Below are positions 1 through 9,030 of a stretch of DNA of 22,749 nt, piece by piece; positions within the stretch are counted from its first letter, which is position 1; each line of letters begins with the position of its first letter. The stretch spans positions 1 to 22,749 of the forward strand of contig JALQPE010002400.1 in NCBI GenBank assembly GCA_030407315.1. Reading direction: 5' to 3'. Under the pieces are notes generated by a model that was not told the DNA's origin, ran no database searches, and saw nothing but the letters and a program-made list of their open reading frames with translations. Position numbers and translations under genes: made by a program. Origin of the DNA: Asparagopsis taxiformis. Lineage: Eukaryota > Rhodophyta > Florideophyceae > Bonnemaisoniales > Bonnemaisoniaceae.

Positions 1-47
1 CGTCTGTGTTTTCGGAAGTGGACGCGGACGTCCAGTCTCTCTAGTAC
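1..47. repeat. Left terminal inverted repeat
   Basis: The reverse complement of 1-47 matches 22649-22695 at 40 of 47 positions without gaps. The shared part includes an outer CTGTGTT-type end, a TGGACGCGGACGTCCA block and an inner CTCTAGTAC end. This is the expected geometry of a DNA transposon terminus. The true outer end could lie at base 1 or 2 or just outside the window, so a target-site duplication cannot be tested here. The inner part (24-47) resembles the start of each 43-bp subterminal repeat, so the two probably share an origin. Confidence 0.8.
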
Positions 48-130
48 GGGTCCTAGTCGGCCCCGAGATTTACTAGAACAAATGAACGTCCGCGTCCAAA
101 AAAAAATAAAAATTTTTTGGATGCGGACGT

Positions 131-560
131 CCACTTTCTCTAGTACATATGGCGGAATACTAGGGCCCGACATCCACTTTCTCTAGTACATATGGCGGAA
201 TACTAGGACCCGACATCCACTTTCTCTAGTACGTTTGGCGGAATACTAGGACCCGACATCCACTTTCTCTAGTACATATGGCGGAATACTAGGACCCGAC
301 ATCCACTTTCTCTAGTACATATGGCGGAATACTAGGACCCGACATCCACTTTCTCTAGTACATATGGCGGAATACTAGGACCCGACATCCACTTTCTCTA
401 GTACGTTTGGCGGAATACTAGGACCCGACATCCACTTTCTCTAGTACATATGGCGGAATACTAGGACCCGACATCCACTTTCTCTAGTACATATGGCGGA
501 ATACTAGGACCCGACATCCACTTTCTCTAGTACATATGGCGGAATACTAGGACCCGACAT
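131..560. repeat. Ten 43-bp subterminal tandem repeats
   Basis: Units start at 131, 174, 217, 260, 303, 346, 389, 432, 475 and 518 with an exact 43-bp period and almost no divergence. Each carries CTAGTA and, 12 bases later, TACTAG, an imperfect dyad. Units 3 and 7 have CGTTTG where the other eight have CATATG, which suggests amplification in blocks of four units. The same CTAGTA/TACTAG motif recurs at the right end (22551-22563, 22634-22646), so these are good candidates for transposase-binding sites. Subterminal repeats of this kind are typical of CACTA-like elements. Confidence 0.9.
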
Positions 561-685
561 CCAGTATACAATATATCGCGAAAACGGGAGGGAAGAAATT
601 ACAGCGGATGGTAAATTCAGGGCCCATATCGGACCGTATTTTATTCTCTCATTTAGGAAACTGCTCGTATACAATACGTCTCTCT

Positions 686-804
686 AGAATAGGGAATACA
701 TATCTGGTCAGAATAGGAAATAAATACCGGTTAGAATAGGAAATAAATACCCGGTTAGAATAGGAAATACGTATCCAGCCAGAATACAAAATACCTGTCA
801 GCAT
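686..804. repeat. Five degenerate 24-bp tandem repeats
   Basis: AGAATA-containing units begin at 686, 710, 733, 757 and 781, spaced 23-24 bp, with the consensus AGAATAGGAAATA followed by a variable CCGGT-like tail. No coding potential is visible. The array ends the AT-rich part of the left terminus. Bases 561-685 between this array and the 43-bp array hold nothing that I recognise. Confidence 0.75.
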
Positions 805-2205
805 ATCGTCGATCACCCATCTCCCTCACTATCGCGTTCTCCCTACCATCCGAACGCCATGCACCACCATCCGCACATACTGCAAGAACCCTCACGACCT
901 AGATTACAAAAAATACGCTCCTTCCCAATACCATCCCCGCTTTCCTCGACACCACCCCCCAGCCCATTAAATCATCAAGACATCAAACACGAACATGGTC
1001 AGCAAAATCTTACACCACTTGAAACGCACTCTCACTTCTATCGTATGCCCAAAATATACACATACCAGAAACACCTCACAGCTTCATTCCCCATCTTCCT
1101 ACATCCCTTCTTCACTCTCCTTCAGTCCTGCCGTTCCTGCTTCACCACTCCTGCATCACATACACAACATCAGAATCAACCACAACAGTCAGACTCAAAA
1201 GCAACGCTTACCACGACAGATATCCTAGAAACTCCCTTACTTACCTCTCCGAGAGGATGACTGAATCATCCATCCTACACAAAATACAAACCATGATCCA
1301 AAAACCTTGCAATGAATAATCAAAGTCAGCAGTCCATATCTTCGCAAAACAAGTCTTGGTGCTCAGTAAAACTTACCTTCTGTCATCAACATTCCTGCAT
1401 CATCTACACAACATCGGAATCAACCACAACAGTCAGACTCAAAACCAACCTTCCATCACAGCATACTTTCAAAACTCGCACACTTACCTTCGCTCCACAC
1501 AATACACACCATGACTCAATAGGCTTCCAATGAAAAATATCGCATCAACGGAAATAGTCAGACTCAAAACCAACCTTCCCTCGCTGCTTACTTTCAAAAC
1601 TCGCACACTTACTTTACCTGTTCCATCCTGCACACAATAAAAACCATAAATCACGTAATCGTGTAGCCAAGAAAAGTAGTCAGCATTCCGCATCTTCGCA
1701 CAACCGGTCTGGGCGCCCAATGTGACTTACCTTCCGTCATCACTATTCCTCCATCACCTACGCAACATCGGATTCAATCGCAACAGTCAGATTGAAAACC
1801 AACGTTTCCCTCGCTACATACCCTGAGAACTCGCAAATGTACCTCTCATCCATCCTACACACAATACAAACCATGATCCAAAAACCTTGCAATTAACAAT
1901 AATCATAGTCAGCAGTCCATATCTTCGCAAAGCACATCTTGGCACTCAATGAAACTTACCTTCCGTCATCAACATTCCTGCATCATCTACACAACATCGG
2001 AATCAACCACAACAGTCAGACTCAAAATCAACCTTCCCTCACAGCATACTTTCAAAACTTCACGTACCTCTCTTCCATCCTCCGCTCAATACACACCATC
2101 AGTCAACAGGCTTCCCATGAAAAATATCGCATCAACGGAAATAGTCAGACTCAAAACCCACGCTTCCCTCAACGCATACCCTCGAGGGTAGAGGATGGAA
2201 CGAAG
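805..2205 (-). other. G-poor subterminal region with repeated splice-site-like modules
   Basis: The plus strand is C/A-rich and poor in G. The stretch starting at 1271 reappears at 1851 (580-bp offset) with strong similarity over more than 200 bases. Short modules such as TCAGACTCAAAA recur at about 1190, 1434, 1557, 2016 and 2141. On the minus strand, GAAGGTAAGT-like donor sequences recur near 1240, 1371, 1488, 1608, 1730, 1838, 1955 and 2060. Most lie just after a TGTGTAG- or TGTGCAG-like acceptor. The short plus-strand ORFs here are His/Pro/Ser/Thr-rich and differ between repeat copies, so I do not call them genes. A spliced noncoding transcript running leftwards is possible but unproven. 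Confidence 0.5.
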
Positions 2206-2243
2206 GTACGTGCGCGAATCTTGATCAAGATTCGCGCACGTAC
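2206..2243. repeat. Perfect 38-bp palindrome
   Basis: Bases 2206-2224 are exactly the reverse complement of 2225-2243. The arms begin GTACGTGCGCGAATC and the centre is TGATCA, with no spacer. It sits at the border between the left repeat region and the sequence leading to the transposase. It could be a cruciform, a dimeric binding site or the junction of an old insertion. Nothing in the sequence decides between these. Confidence 0.9.
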
Positions 2244-2839
2244 AAAGCAAAGTCGGTCAAAGAAGATCAGTCGGTGATGAGGGCGGAGTGGAGCCTGCGG
2301 CGTCGACCGGACAGCTTTCTGCGTCCGCTTAAGTCTTGCTGTGCATACTCGAAATCATCGCCGGCAGTGAGATTGAGTATGGCCCAAGCCATGGTCTCTG
2401 ATTCCCCGAACAAAGAGATCCGGATCGAGAACAACGAATATAAACATATAATCATATATATGAGAATCCATTTGCTTTCCTTACATGATCTGTGGCATAT
2501 CCGCTGTAAAGCACATTCAGATTCCACGAAGTTTGGAAATAAAAAAGTTTATTATTACAAATGAATTAATTGAAAATTCATCTCCCAGGGCAGTCGTTCG
2601 TCCTTCCATGCACACGTTGCCAGCACGCAATGTGATGTAACAGTTGGAAATGATTGAACTCTCGGTTAAATTCCACCGTTGGGATGTCAGCTGGAGTGAG
2701 CACAAAACTACTACCCAAAAACTACGAACACGTTACATTCCAAGTCTCGAAAGCACCACAAAAATAAAATTGGTCGCATCTGGACGGCACAGTCTCCCCT
2801 GTTCAGCTCGCAATCCTCCCTTTTGCGTCAAAACTCGAC
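2244..2839. other. Upstream region of the transposase; no gene seen
   Basis: This stretch presumably contains the promoter and 5' leader of the transposase gene. It includes an AT-rich part around 2430-2580. The short ORFs on both strands show no recognisable family. No convincing TATA box or other element can be named. Confidence 0.4.
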
Positions 2840-3175
2840 ATGGAATGCAAGTATGAAGGGTGCTTCTACTACTGCGTAGATGCTTATGCGCTCGCGCTGC
2901 ATGAGCGAACGTGTCGCTACCGTTTCAACCCCTCTCCCCAACATTTCAACAACGCTCGTGTCCCTGCCGTCACCCATGAGCCTGCTCGAAACGGCGACCA
3001 TGATTCCCCGCAACCAGCTCCCCAGACCCAGAATCTCTGTCGTGCTTCCTCCAGCGACTCACCCTGTGACGCTTCACTGCCACCAACCTCAACCCCCTCC
3101 CGCGCAGACCTCCTCGTGCAATCCCTCGCCGCCAGTCTCACACCCTCGAGTACAAGGCCGGCGCTGGCCGCGTGA
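2840..3175 (+). CDS. Probable N-terminal C2H2-like zinc-finger part of the transposase
   Basis: This 111-residue frame starts at an ATG with G at -3 and +4. Its first 30 residues hold a zinc-finger-like pattern: Cys3, Cys8 and Cys12, then His21 and Cys25 (HERTC). The remainder is a Pro/Ser/Thr-rich linker. It ends at a TGA overlapping the first codons of the main transposase frame, which itself has no ATG in its open stretch upstream of 3172. The two therefore probably belong to one protein joined by a small intron or separated by a one-base lesion. A GT...AG interval at 3116-3135 (20 nt) would restore the frame, as would 2959-3107 (149 nt), and neither is proven. N-terminal zinc fingers are common on transposases that bind terminal repeats. 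Confidence 0.6.
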   Translation: MECKYEGCFYYCVDAYALALHERTCRYRFNPSPQHFNNARVPAVTHEPARNGDHDSPQPAPQTQNLCRASSSDSPCDASLPPTSTPSRADLLVQSLAASLTPSSTRPALAA

Positions 3176-5883
3176 GCGAAGTCATCACCATCCTACAAGA
3201 CCCCGCATTCTCCCTAGAAAAGTTCAACAGCGCCGTTCGCACCGTAGAAGAATGTCGCCACGTTACCGCTTCCATGGTCGAAACACATTTCCGCACCGAA
3301 GGTTACAAGAGCCACATCATTCCAGACAAAACTGGTAAGTACTCGGCACAGCTGTACCTCCGCGACCCAGTCGACATGCTCCGCAGGCAGTTAGCACTGG
3401 CTAACGACCAAAATACTCTCTTCCACCCCTCCCCACAGACCGCCCCAGACGGCACCGCAATATTTTCTCATCCCCTACACACAGAATTCGCGAAAACGCT
3501 GCACCAGGTTACTAGACAGCGCGTGCAGCTCTCGGAAGATCCACAGGTCGTATGGGCAGAGGAAAATGATCCCACCGCTTCCTCCTTTGCCGGCCTCCTC
3601 CAAGTGTACTCCGACAAGAGCAGCACAAGCCTCAAGAGCTCCGCAATCGTCGCATACCCCATACACGTCACACTGCTCAACTTCTCCGCCCCCCTCCGTC
3701 GCCACTGCATCCGTACCGGCCTCACCATCGTCGGGTATCTTCCGTACATTGTTAACCCTTCGTCCAACGCCTTGTTCGGTGATGAAATGCCGACAACCTC
3801 TAGTTCTGCTAGTCGCGCTCGCAAAATTGATATTCTTCATAAAGCACTCGAAAAAGTGTTTTCGTCCCTATCCACCGCGTTCTCTTCCGGGTTCCCCTGC
3901 ACAGACTCCACTGCAACTGCCCGCCAATGCTTTCCCATCCTAGCCAATTATTGCTGCGACTTTCCAGAGGCCAAAGAGCTCTCATGCACTCGCAACAGCA
4001 CTACCACCACACATCCCTGCCACCGCTGCTACATCCCCGCCACTCAACTTGAATCCAGCGCGCCACACCAGCCCCGCTCCCTCGATGATACACGCTCTGC
4101 ACGCCAAGAGAGCGCTCAGGAGCATACAACTGCTCCGCTCGAAGCTCTCTCCCTCCTCGAACAACACTCTGTCCTCGAATCGACCGCTCTTTTACCCACC
4201 AACAGTCCCCTAGACCCCTACAACATTTTCTCCTTCGAGCCTCTGCACAATCTCCACCTCGGCATCTCAAAGCTCATCAAACAGTGCATTGTCCACCGCC
4301 TCAGCTCCCCAGACCTCACCACCACTGCCTCCCATTCCGGGACACCTCGCACCTTCAAGAAGGTGAAAAAATCCATCCTCGCCGGCTCAAACAGCATTCT
4401 GTCCGCTATCGAACGCGACTACTACATCACCGGTCTTCATGTCGACTTCTCCAAGGGTGAGAAGGGCACCAATTTGAACGGCCTCTTCACGGAGGACGGC
4501 ATACGCGGCATGCTCGCAGCCAAAGACTATCACCATGTCGACATGGTGTTCCCTTTCATCGCAGCATTCATTGACACATGCTGTGACGAAGTAGATACAG
4601 CCCCCCTCACTTCCATCTGCACGCAATACTCTGACCTCGTCGCATGGGTCATGAAACGCGGTCGCATCAAGCACTGGACTGCCGCCGAACTAGAAAGCCT
4701 CCAGAACTCCATTTCCTATTTCAAACAATCAATGCTCTCCACCCTCGGCCCATTCCACACCACAGGTCTCAAAACTTTCAAGTTCCATCTTCTAGACCAT
4801 CTTCCCGGTGACTTGCAGAGATATGGCGCCCTGGAACACATTGATGCAGGCCCCTACGAACACTCGCATCTTCTGTTCAAACAGAGTTATAGGAAAACCT
4901 CTCGAAGGCGCTCCACAGCCATGGAAGAGACTATTCGCCACATGGAATTCTCCTTGGCCACTCCAACTGGTCATACCCCATCGAACACATTGGGAAACGC
5001 ACGCATGATATCGCCCACAGACGGTGCAGTACTCGTTCGCGACGGATTCACCGTTGCACTGCACGACTTTGCCTCCCTGCTGCCCGATGCAACCCTCCTC
5101 GTTGCAGATATCGACGGACAGCCCGATCCTGCCACTCTTTTGCCGCTGCACAACTCCTCGTTCCCGTCTGGCACCATAACGCTATTCCAGCAACTCGGTG
5201 ACACAGACACAGCTGCACAAGCGTTCCTCACCCTCGCTAGACTGCGCGCCACGGCAGAAGGCCCTCCAATACATGACATGGACATTTCCGTCACCGTGGT
5301 AAAGTCCGCCTACGTCATGGGAGGGTACGTCCCAGATGCCGACGACTTTGACCCGCACAGTGGCATGCTTCGCCCCACAAACGTGTCGAGGCACAAGCAG
5401 CAGCGCGTCTTTGCAACTTCATCGTTCGGCCCCGCAAAGAGATCGCAGTACTCCTTTGTCGTCATCTCCGGAACTGCCGATGACTACAGAACCATATGGG
5501 TAGGGCGCGTCCTGGCACTGGTACGCCTGCAGTCTCCAAACCTGTTTCAACCTGTAGAACTCGCTTTCGTTCAGTATATGACCTGCTTTGCCCCAAAAAC
5601 CGCTGTGGAAAAATCACTTGGGTGCATTTGTTTAAAGTGGTCCACATGGGACCCGGACAACGGATCCGTTGACAGCAATGACACTGCATCCCACAGTGCA
5701 GGTGGTCCTTGGTTTGACCTCATTCCTGCATCTACTATATCTGGCACCGTGCACATCGTACGAAGTAACTTTCCAGTCAAGCCATTTACGAAACAAATGC
5801 ACTGGTCGGACCACCGTTTCTATCTCAACCGCTTCTACACCAACACTGATTACCAATTCACAGATGATAATGAAGAAGAATAA
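3172..5883 (+). CDS. Plavaka/CACTA-like DNA transposase (main frame)
   Basis: The frame is 903 codons from a GTG at 3172. It is open back to 3070 without an ATG, so the real start is almost certainly the ATG at 2840 in another frame. Family features by residue from 3172: an LYLRDP-type segment near 60; YSDKS near 146-150, with Asp148 a likely catalytic acidic residue, followed by AYPIHVTLLNF and GYLP; CHRCYIP near 285; FEPLHNLHLG near 355-364; and LEHIDAGPYEHSHLLFKQSY near 554-573, likely holding the catalytic Glu and the following basic residues. Residues about 760-850 look like a BAH-type chromatin-binding domain, and the end (FYLNRFY) is typical of these transposases. It should cut and rejoin the element at its terminal repeats in the nucleus. 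An AATAAA at 5879-5884 overlaps the stop codon. It converges with the minus-strand gene, with only 77 bases between stops. Confidence 0.8.
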   Translation: MSEVITILQDPAFSLEKFNSAVRTVEECRHVTASMVETHFRTEGYKSHIIPDKTGKYSAQLYLRDPVDMLRRQLALANDQNTLFHPSPQTAPDGTAIFSHPLHTEFAKTLHQVTRQRVQLSEDPQVVWAEENDPTASSFAGLLQVYSDKSSTSLKSSAIVAYPIHVTLLNFSAPLRRHCIRTGLTIVGYLPYIVNPSSNALFGDEMPTTSSSASRARKIDILHKALEKVFSSLSTAFSSGFPCTDSTATARQCFPILANYCCDFPEAKELSCTRNSTTTTHPCHRCYIPATQLESSAPHQPRSLDDTRSARQESAQEHTTAPLEALSLLEQHSVLESTALLPTNSPLDPYNIFSFEPLHNLHLGISKLIKQCIVHRLSSPDLTTTASHSGTPRTFKKVKKSILAGSNSILSAIERDYYITGLHVDFSKGEKGTNLNGLFTEDGIRGMLAAKDYHHVDMVFPFIAAFIDTCCDEVDTAPLTSICTQYSDLVAWVMKRGRIKHWTAAELESLQNSISYFKQSMLSTLGPFHTTGLKTFKFHLLDHLPGDLQRYGALEHIDAGPYEHSHLLFKQSYRKTSRRRSTAMEETIRHMEFSLATPTGHTPSNTLGNARMISPTDGAVLVRDGFTVALHDFASLLPDATLLVADIDGQPDPATLLPLHNSSFPSGTITLFQQLGDTDTAAQAFLTLARLRATAEGPPIHDMDISVTVVKSAYVMGGYVPDADDFDPHSGMLRPTNVSRHKQQRVFATSSFGPAKRSQYSFVVISGTADDYRTIWVGRVLALVRLQSPNLFQPVELAFVQYMTCFAPKTAVEKSLGCICLKWSTWDPDNGSVDSNDTASHSAGGPWFDLIPASTISGTVHIVRSNFPVKPFTKQMHWSDHRFYLNRFYTNTDYQFTDDNEEE

Positions 5884-5960
5884 ATCTAAATCGCAGCACT
5901 CTATTGATAATGTACTACATGATAAACCTTCTAGTCAACGTCACATTTACTGCACTAATT

Positions 5961-7898
5961 TCAACCATCCTCCATTACGCCAAAACCGTTATCAGCAGTG
6001 GCTGCATGGCGCCGCTCCATGCCCCCATACTGTGGGGCATTGATTTCGACATTCAGGTTTGCAGTCAGGTGTCCAGCATATGGGTCAACGACGAAAAGTT
6101 CTGCGCCAATTAGTCCTTGCGCAATCACACAATCCATTACAGCACCGAGGTTTGACGTAATATGCGATTGAATCCAATCCTCGGACACTAGAACAAGTGA
6201 TGAGCAGCGGTTTACATCATCAACGACATGAACAATTCCAGACCCCTCTCCGCTTTGCCACACTTCAACAGCCTCTCTCGTCACAGTACGGCTTGCAAAC
6301 ACATGCCGTGACTGTGCACTAGTCCGCTGTTCGCTCTCGACAACGTCCGTTTCTTCCCTTGCTTGCGAGCCTTGGAGACAAGACATGCAGTACACCACCA
6401 TACCAACTAATTGCTGAAAAGCTACCCCCACATATTGACTGTACCGCCTTGTAAACTCCTTCTGCCGTGCACCTCCTTTCCCCTTCGGTTCATCCAAACA
6501 CTCCACAGTAGTCACTAGCCAAGCATCCAGGCGCGCCAGCGTTAGTATGCTCGTCTCTATGTCCATTACTTGTTCTGGTCGTATCGAATAACCCCTGAAG
6601 ATGTCCAGCACATTCACAGCTACTCGGTTGTTAAACCATGCATCACCATTCACTTCCATTTCGAAGCTGTCAGGAACCAAGCCTTTGCTGTATCGCAGCT
6701 CTGAGAACGGTGCCGTTCGCCACCTCCCCATATCCAAATCACCGTTACTTTCCCGTTTCAAAAGCTTCTCAGACGCTTCGCGCTTTTGTTCCTCTCGCTC
6801 GTCCATCTCAGCTCGCGTCGTCAGCATCGTGCATCTAGACATTAATTTCGTGTACCCCAGCGAACCGAACAATCTGTCCCTCGCATTACGCTTCCGTGCA
6901 CTCATCACGTCGGACAGTTTCTGCGTCACCTTCACTTTCAATTCCTTGCTCCCCGCCACAGCCTCTTGACAGCACACACGCTGCTCCTCATCGGAAAACA
7001 CATCACACCACGGACTTTGACGCAGTACGTGTCGCACCAAGTCATTCAGCAGATCACTCTCGTCCCTGTACGAAGGTGTATACCACTGCAGATTCTTGAT
7101 GATATAGCCCGGAGGGGTAGCAATATATCCTACACCGTTTTCGCTCCAAAGTGCCCCTTCTACCGGCTCTACCTCGATGGTACGTCCAGTCCAACGTCTC
7201 TGCGTTTGTTCCGCTATAGGGTCCAGCTCCATAGTCTCGTTCTTGCACCACTTTGTCAGGTTTTCCTCAACCGCCCTAAGAACTCCAAGGTATTTCACAG
7301 GAATGGCTTTCTGTATTTTCGACTTACCGCCACCGTGATCACTGATTCTACCTGTTCTCGCAATTGCAGTAAGGCTGGCATTTTCCGCCTGCAGAGTCTT
7401 CACCTTAGCCTCCAACGCAACAATCTCCGTGGTGAGCGCCTTGTTTGCTATGTCCTGGCTAAACACTTTTTTTTCCAGCTCCGCGATCTTCTTCTTCTGC
7501 GCATTGATGCGACTCGCCATTAAATCGATGGATTCCGGCGGATGCAACCTCTCTGCCCTCACCGTCCCCCCATCTCCCACGCTATCGGGAATATGATGTC
7601 CTCCATCGCCAATAGCCTGACGTCGCGGGGGCGTTACGCGCATATTTGGCACCAATGACACTCTGTTGTGACGAGGCCCGCACTCCGGCTGCTCTCTCCC
7701 CTCAGTACCACCTGACCGCCGATGATAGTTGGCATCCTGTGAACGTTGCTCAGAAACAACATCCCTTGCCGCTATCCTCGGGTCCCTGACTGCATTACCT
7801 GCTGGGGCTGATGTACTCGGCATAGTTGGCGCAGTGGGGGTCACAGCCTCCAGTGTCTCGGAACCCCGGCTGGGACTCCGTCTGCAGCACCTCCGCAT
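5961..7898 (-). CDS. Coiled-coil accessory protein, main frame (function unknown)
   Basis: The frame is 645 codons on the minus strand. Residues about 1-120 are basic and disordered (Arg/Pro/Gly/Ser). Residues about 124-180 form a clear heptad-type coiled coil with repeated Lys/Glu/Leu. The remaining 460 residues look globular, with charged helices (KRNARDRLFGSLGYTKL) and a conserved-looking region rich in Trp, Tyr and Cys. I recognise no enzyme motif. The frame begins at an ATG at 7898 but is probably continued upstream by the frame starting at 8244. Its position next to the transposase suggests a second mobility protein, by analogy with TNPA-type DNA-binding partners in CACTA elements; that is inference. 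A structural or chromatin-targeting role is equally possible. Confidence 0.65.
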   Translation of the reverse strand: MRRCCRRSPSRGSETLEAVTPTAPTMPSTSAPAGNAVRDPRIAARDVVSEQRSQDANYHRRSGGTEGREQPECGPRHNRVSLVPNMRVTPPRRQAIGDGGHHIPDSVGDGGTVRAERLHPPESIDLMASRINAQKKKIAELEKKVFSQDIANKALTTEIVALEAKVKTLQAENASLTAIARTGRISDHGGGKSKIQKAIPVKYLGVLRAVEENLTKWCKNETMELDPIAEQTQRRWTGRTIEVEPVEGALWSENGVGYIATPPGYIIKNLQWYTPSYRDESDLLNDLVRHVLRQSPWCDVFSDEEQRVCCQEAVAGSKELKVKVTQKLSDVMSARKRNARDRLFGSLGYTKLMSRCTMLTTRAEMDEREEQKREASEKLLKRESNGDLDMGRWRTAPFSELRYSKGLVPDSFEMEVNGDAWFNNRVAVNVLDIFRGYSIRPEQVMDIETSILTLARLDAWLVTTVECLDEPKGKGGARQKEFTRRYSQYVGVAFQQLVGMVVYCMSCLQGSQAREETDVVESEQRTSAQSRHVFASRTVTREAVEVWQSGEGSGIVHVVDDVNRCSSLVLVSEDWIQSHITSNLGAVMDCVIAQGLIGAELFVVDPYAGHLTANLNVEINAPQYGGMERRHAATADNGFGVMEDG

Positions 7899-8244
7899 CT
7901 GCCAACCCGGGAGGAACTACCTTTGCCATAGCACTCTGCCGCAATTCCAACATGTTTTGAGCCACTATCATGTCATCATCATGATGTTCACTGTCCCTGC
8001 GAGCACGCTTGCCTCGGTCAAGCCCCATCTCTCTCCGCGCCGTTCCTCCTTCCTCACTTTCTCGCTGCGGATCCCCAGTTCTGCGCCGGTCCGTCTTGCG
8101 ACTACCGGACCGCGGTTCAATGCTGCCGGTAGGCCCAGACCGCTTCTTCGCACGGGATTGTCGGGCACTCGATACAGCAGCTGCTGACCGGGTTTTCTGG
8201 AGGCCCGGAGGCTTTGGAGCTTTCTTCGCAATACGCGGCGGCAT
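7795..8244 (-). CDS. Likely N-terminal part of the coiled-coil accessory protein
   Basis: This 149-codon minus-strand frame starts at an ATG with A at -3 and encodes a very basic N-terminus (MPPRIAKKAPKPPG, then many Arg/Lys/Ser), compatible with nuclear targeting or DNA binding. It overlaps the downstream 645-codon frame, which is one base out of register. The probable full product is about 750 residues. A 22-nt GT...AG interval at 7920-7899 falls exactly before the ATG of the second frame and would join them between codons, as would a 64-nt interval from the same donor. A one-base frameshift is the simplest alternative. The gene would be transcribed away from the methyltransferase gene. Confidence 0.55.
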   Translation of the reverse strand: MPPRIAKKAPKPPGLQKTRSAAAVSSARQSRAKKRSGPTGSIEPRSGSRKTDRRRTGDPQRESEEGGTARREMGLDRGKRARRDSEHHDDDMIVAQNMLELRQSAMAKVVPPGLADAEVLQTESQPGFRDTGGCDPHCANYAEYISPSR

Positions 8245-8427
8245 AATGAAGCTTTCCCGGAAGCGATGGAACGATTGAGTTGCACGAGATACAAAAAAGA
8301 TTGCTGTATAGTGTCGGTAACCACAACGGTCTGCGATGAACGTTCAGGTCAGGTCAAGTACCGGATAATACGCCAACAGCCCAGATTGTATACGGTAGGC
8401 AGTCATCAACAGTATTTAATGAGGTAC
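8245..8427. promoter_or_regulatory. Upstream region of the minus-strand accessory gene
   Basis: The stretch between the first ATG of the accessory gene (8244) and the edge of the hairpin-repeat block (8428). It should contain the accessory gene's promoter on the minus strand. No canonical TATA or other site stands out. Confidence 0.3.
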
Positions 8428-8866
8428 AATTACAGCTGTCGAGCTAGGCCGCGAGCACCCCTATGTCCGGAAGACGTCCTGATTTGAATTAAAATTTGGG
8501 CTATTCTCAAAAACATGCACATGTGAACATGTTTTTGAGATGGGGGTGTGCCGTACGGCACAATCGACCGCCCAAATCGATGTTTTTTGCAATATTTTTT
8601 TGTGCCCGAAATTTTAGAATTTCTGGGCTGGCCAGCAATGCAATCGAGCTGGACATCCACCGGACGTCCATTTCAGGTTGGTCGTGAGAGAGCGGGGCGG
8701 GACCATGATGGAACAAGGACCAAGACCTGTCCCTGGCGTATTGAGCCTGAAATTGACCCTTCGTCAGACGCCATTTAGCCTTACAGTTGGTGCTTACAGA
8801 AGCCAGTGATGACCCCGCTCGGGGCGGCGGTCGGTTCCTGGGGCCGTTGTGGCCAAATTAGACACC
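8428..8866 (+). repeat. Hairpin repeat copy 1 with full spacer, forward
   Basis: The core is about 8479-8680. It holds a hairpin with arms CTCAAAAACATG and CATGTTTTTGAG, the 16-bp palindrome TGTGCCGTACGGCACA at 8547-8562, an AAATTTTAGAATTT dyad and a GGACATCCACCGGACGTCC block. A spacer of about 190 bases then links to copy 2. The outermost 50 bases (8428-8478) are the reverse complement of the outer edge of copy 6 (to 15217), apart from an insertion of about 16 bases there. The short ORFs within it repeat in every copy and are not considered genes. Confidence 0.85.
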
Positions 8867-9030
8867 CTGATTTGAATTAAAATTTGGGCTATTCTCAAAA
8901 ACATGCACATGTGAACATGTTTTTGAAATGGGGGTGTGCCGTACGGCACAATCGGCCGCCCAAATCAAGGTTTTTTACAATATTTTTGCTGCCCGAAATT
9001 CTACAATTTCTGGGCTGGCCAGTAATGCAT
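8867..9030 (+). repeat. Hairpin repeat copy 2, forward, truncated
   Basis: The same core as copy 1, with the palindrome at 8935-8950, which is 388 bases from that of copy 1. It is cut off after the GGGCTGGCCAGTAATGCAT segment and lacks the GGACGTCC block. The following 9031-9504 is unique sequence with no gene that I can support. Confidence 0.85.

Noticed and set aside
131..560. A CRISPR array, considered for the regular 43-bp repeats.
   Set aside because: The repeats are head-to-tail with no unique spacers between them, so this is a plain tandem array.
859..1260. A 133-codon His/Pro-rich plus-strand ORF near the left end.
   Set aside because: It lies in the G-poor repeat region where stops are under-represented. 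Its content follows base composition, and the frame is not kept between repeat copies.
3172..3174. GTG as the real start codon of the transposase.
   Set aside because: The context is eukaryotic, and a zinc-finger N-terminus with a good ATG lies just upstream in another frame, so this GTG is more likely an internal Val codon.
3335..3438. A textbook-looking intron (GTAAGT donor, CCCACAG acceptor) inside the transposase.
   Set aside because: Its 104 bases are open in the transposase frame and encode the family-like LYLRDP segment. Removing it would throw the downstream frame out of register unless the upstream exon were in a frame that has a stop at 3173.
8496..8687. Short ORFs repeated in every hairpin copy (start MGYSQKHAHVN).
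   Set aside because: They arise from the palindromic core and occur on both strands with variable ends. They are better explained as repeat sequence than as a peptide gene.
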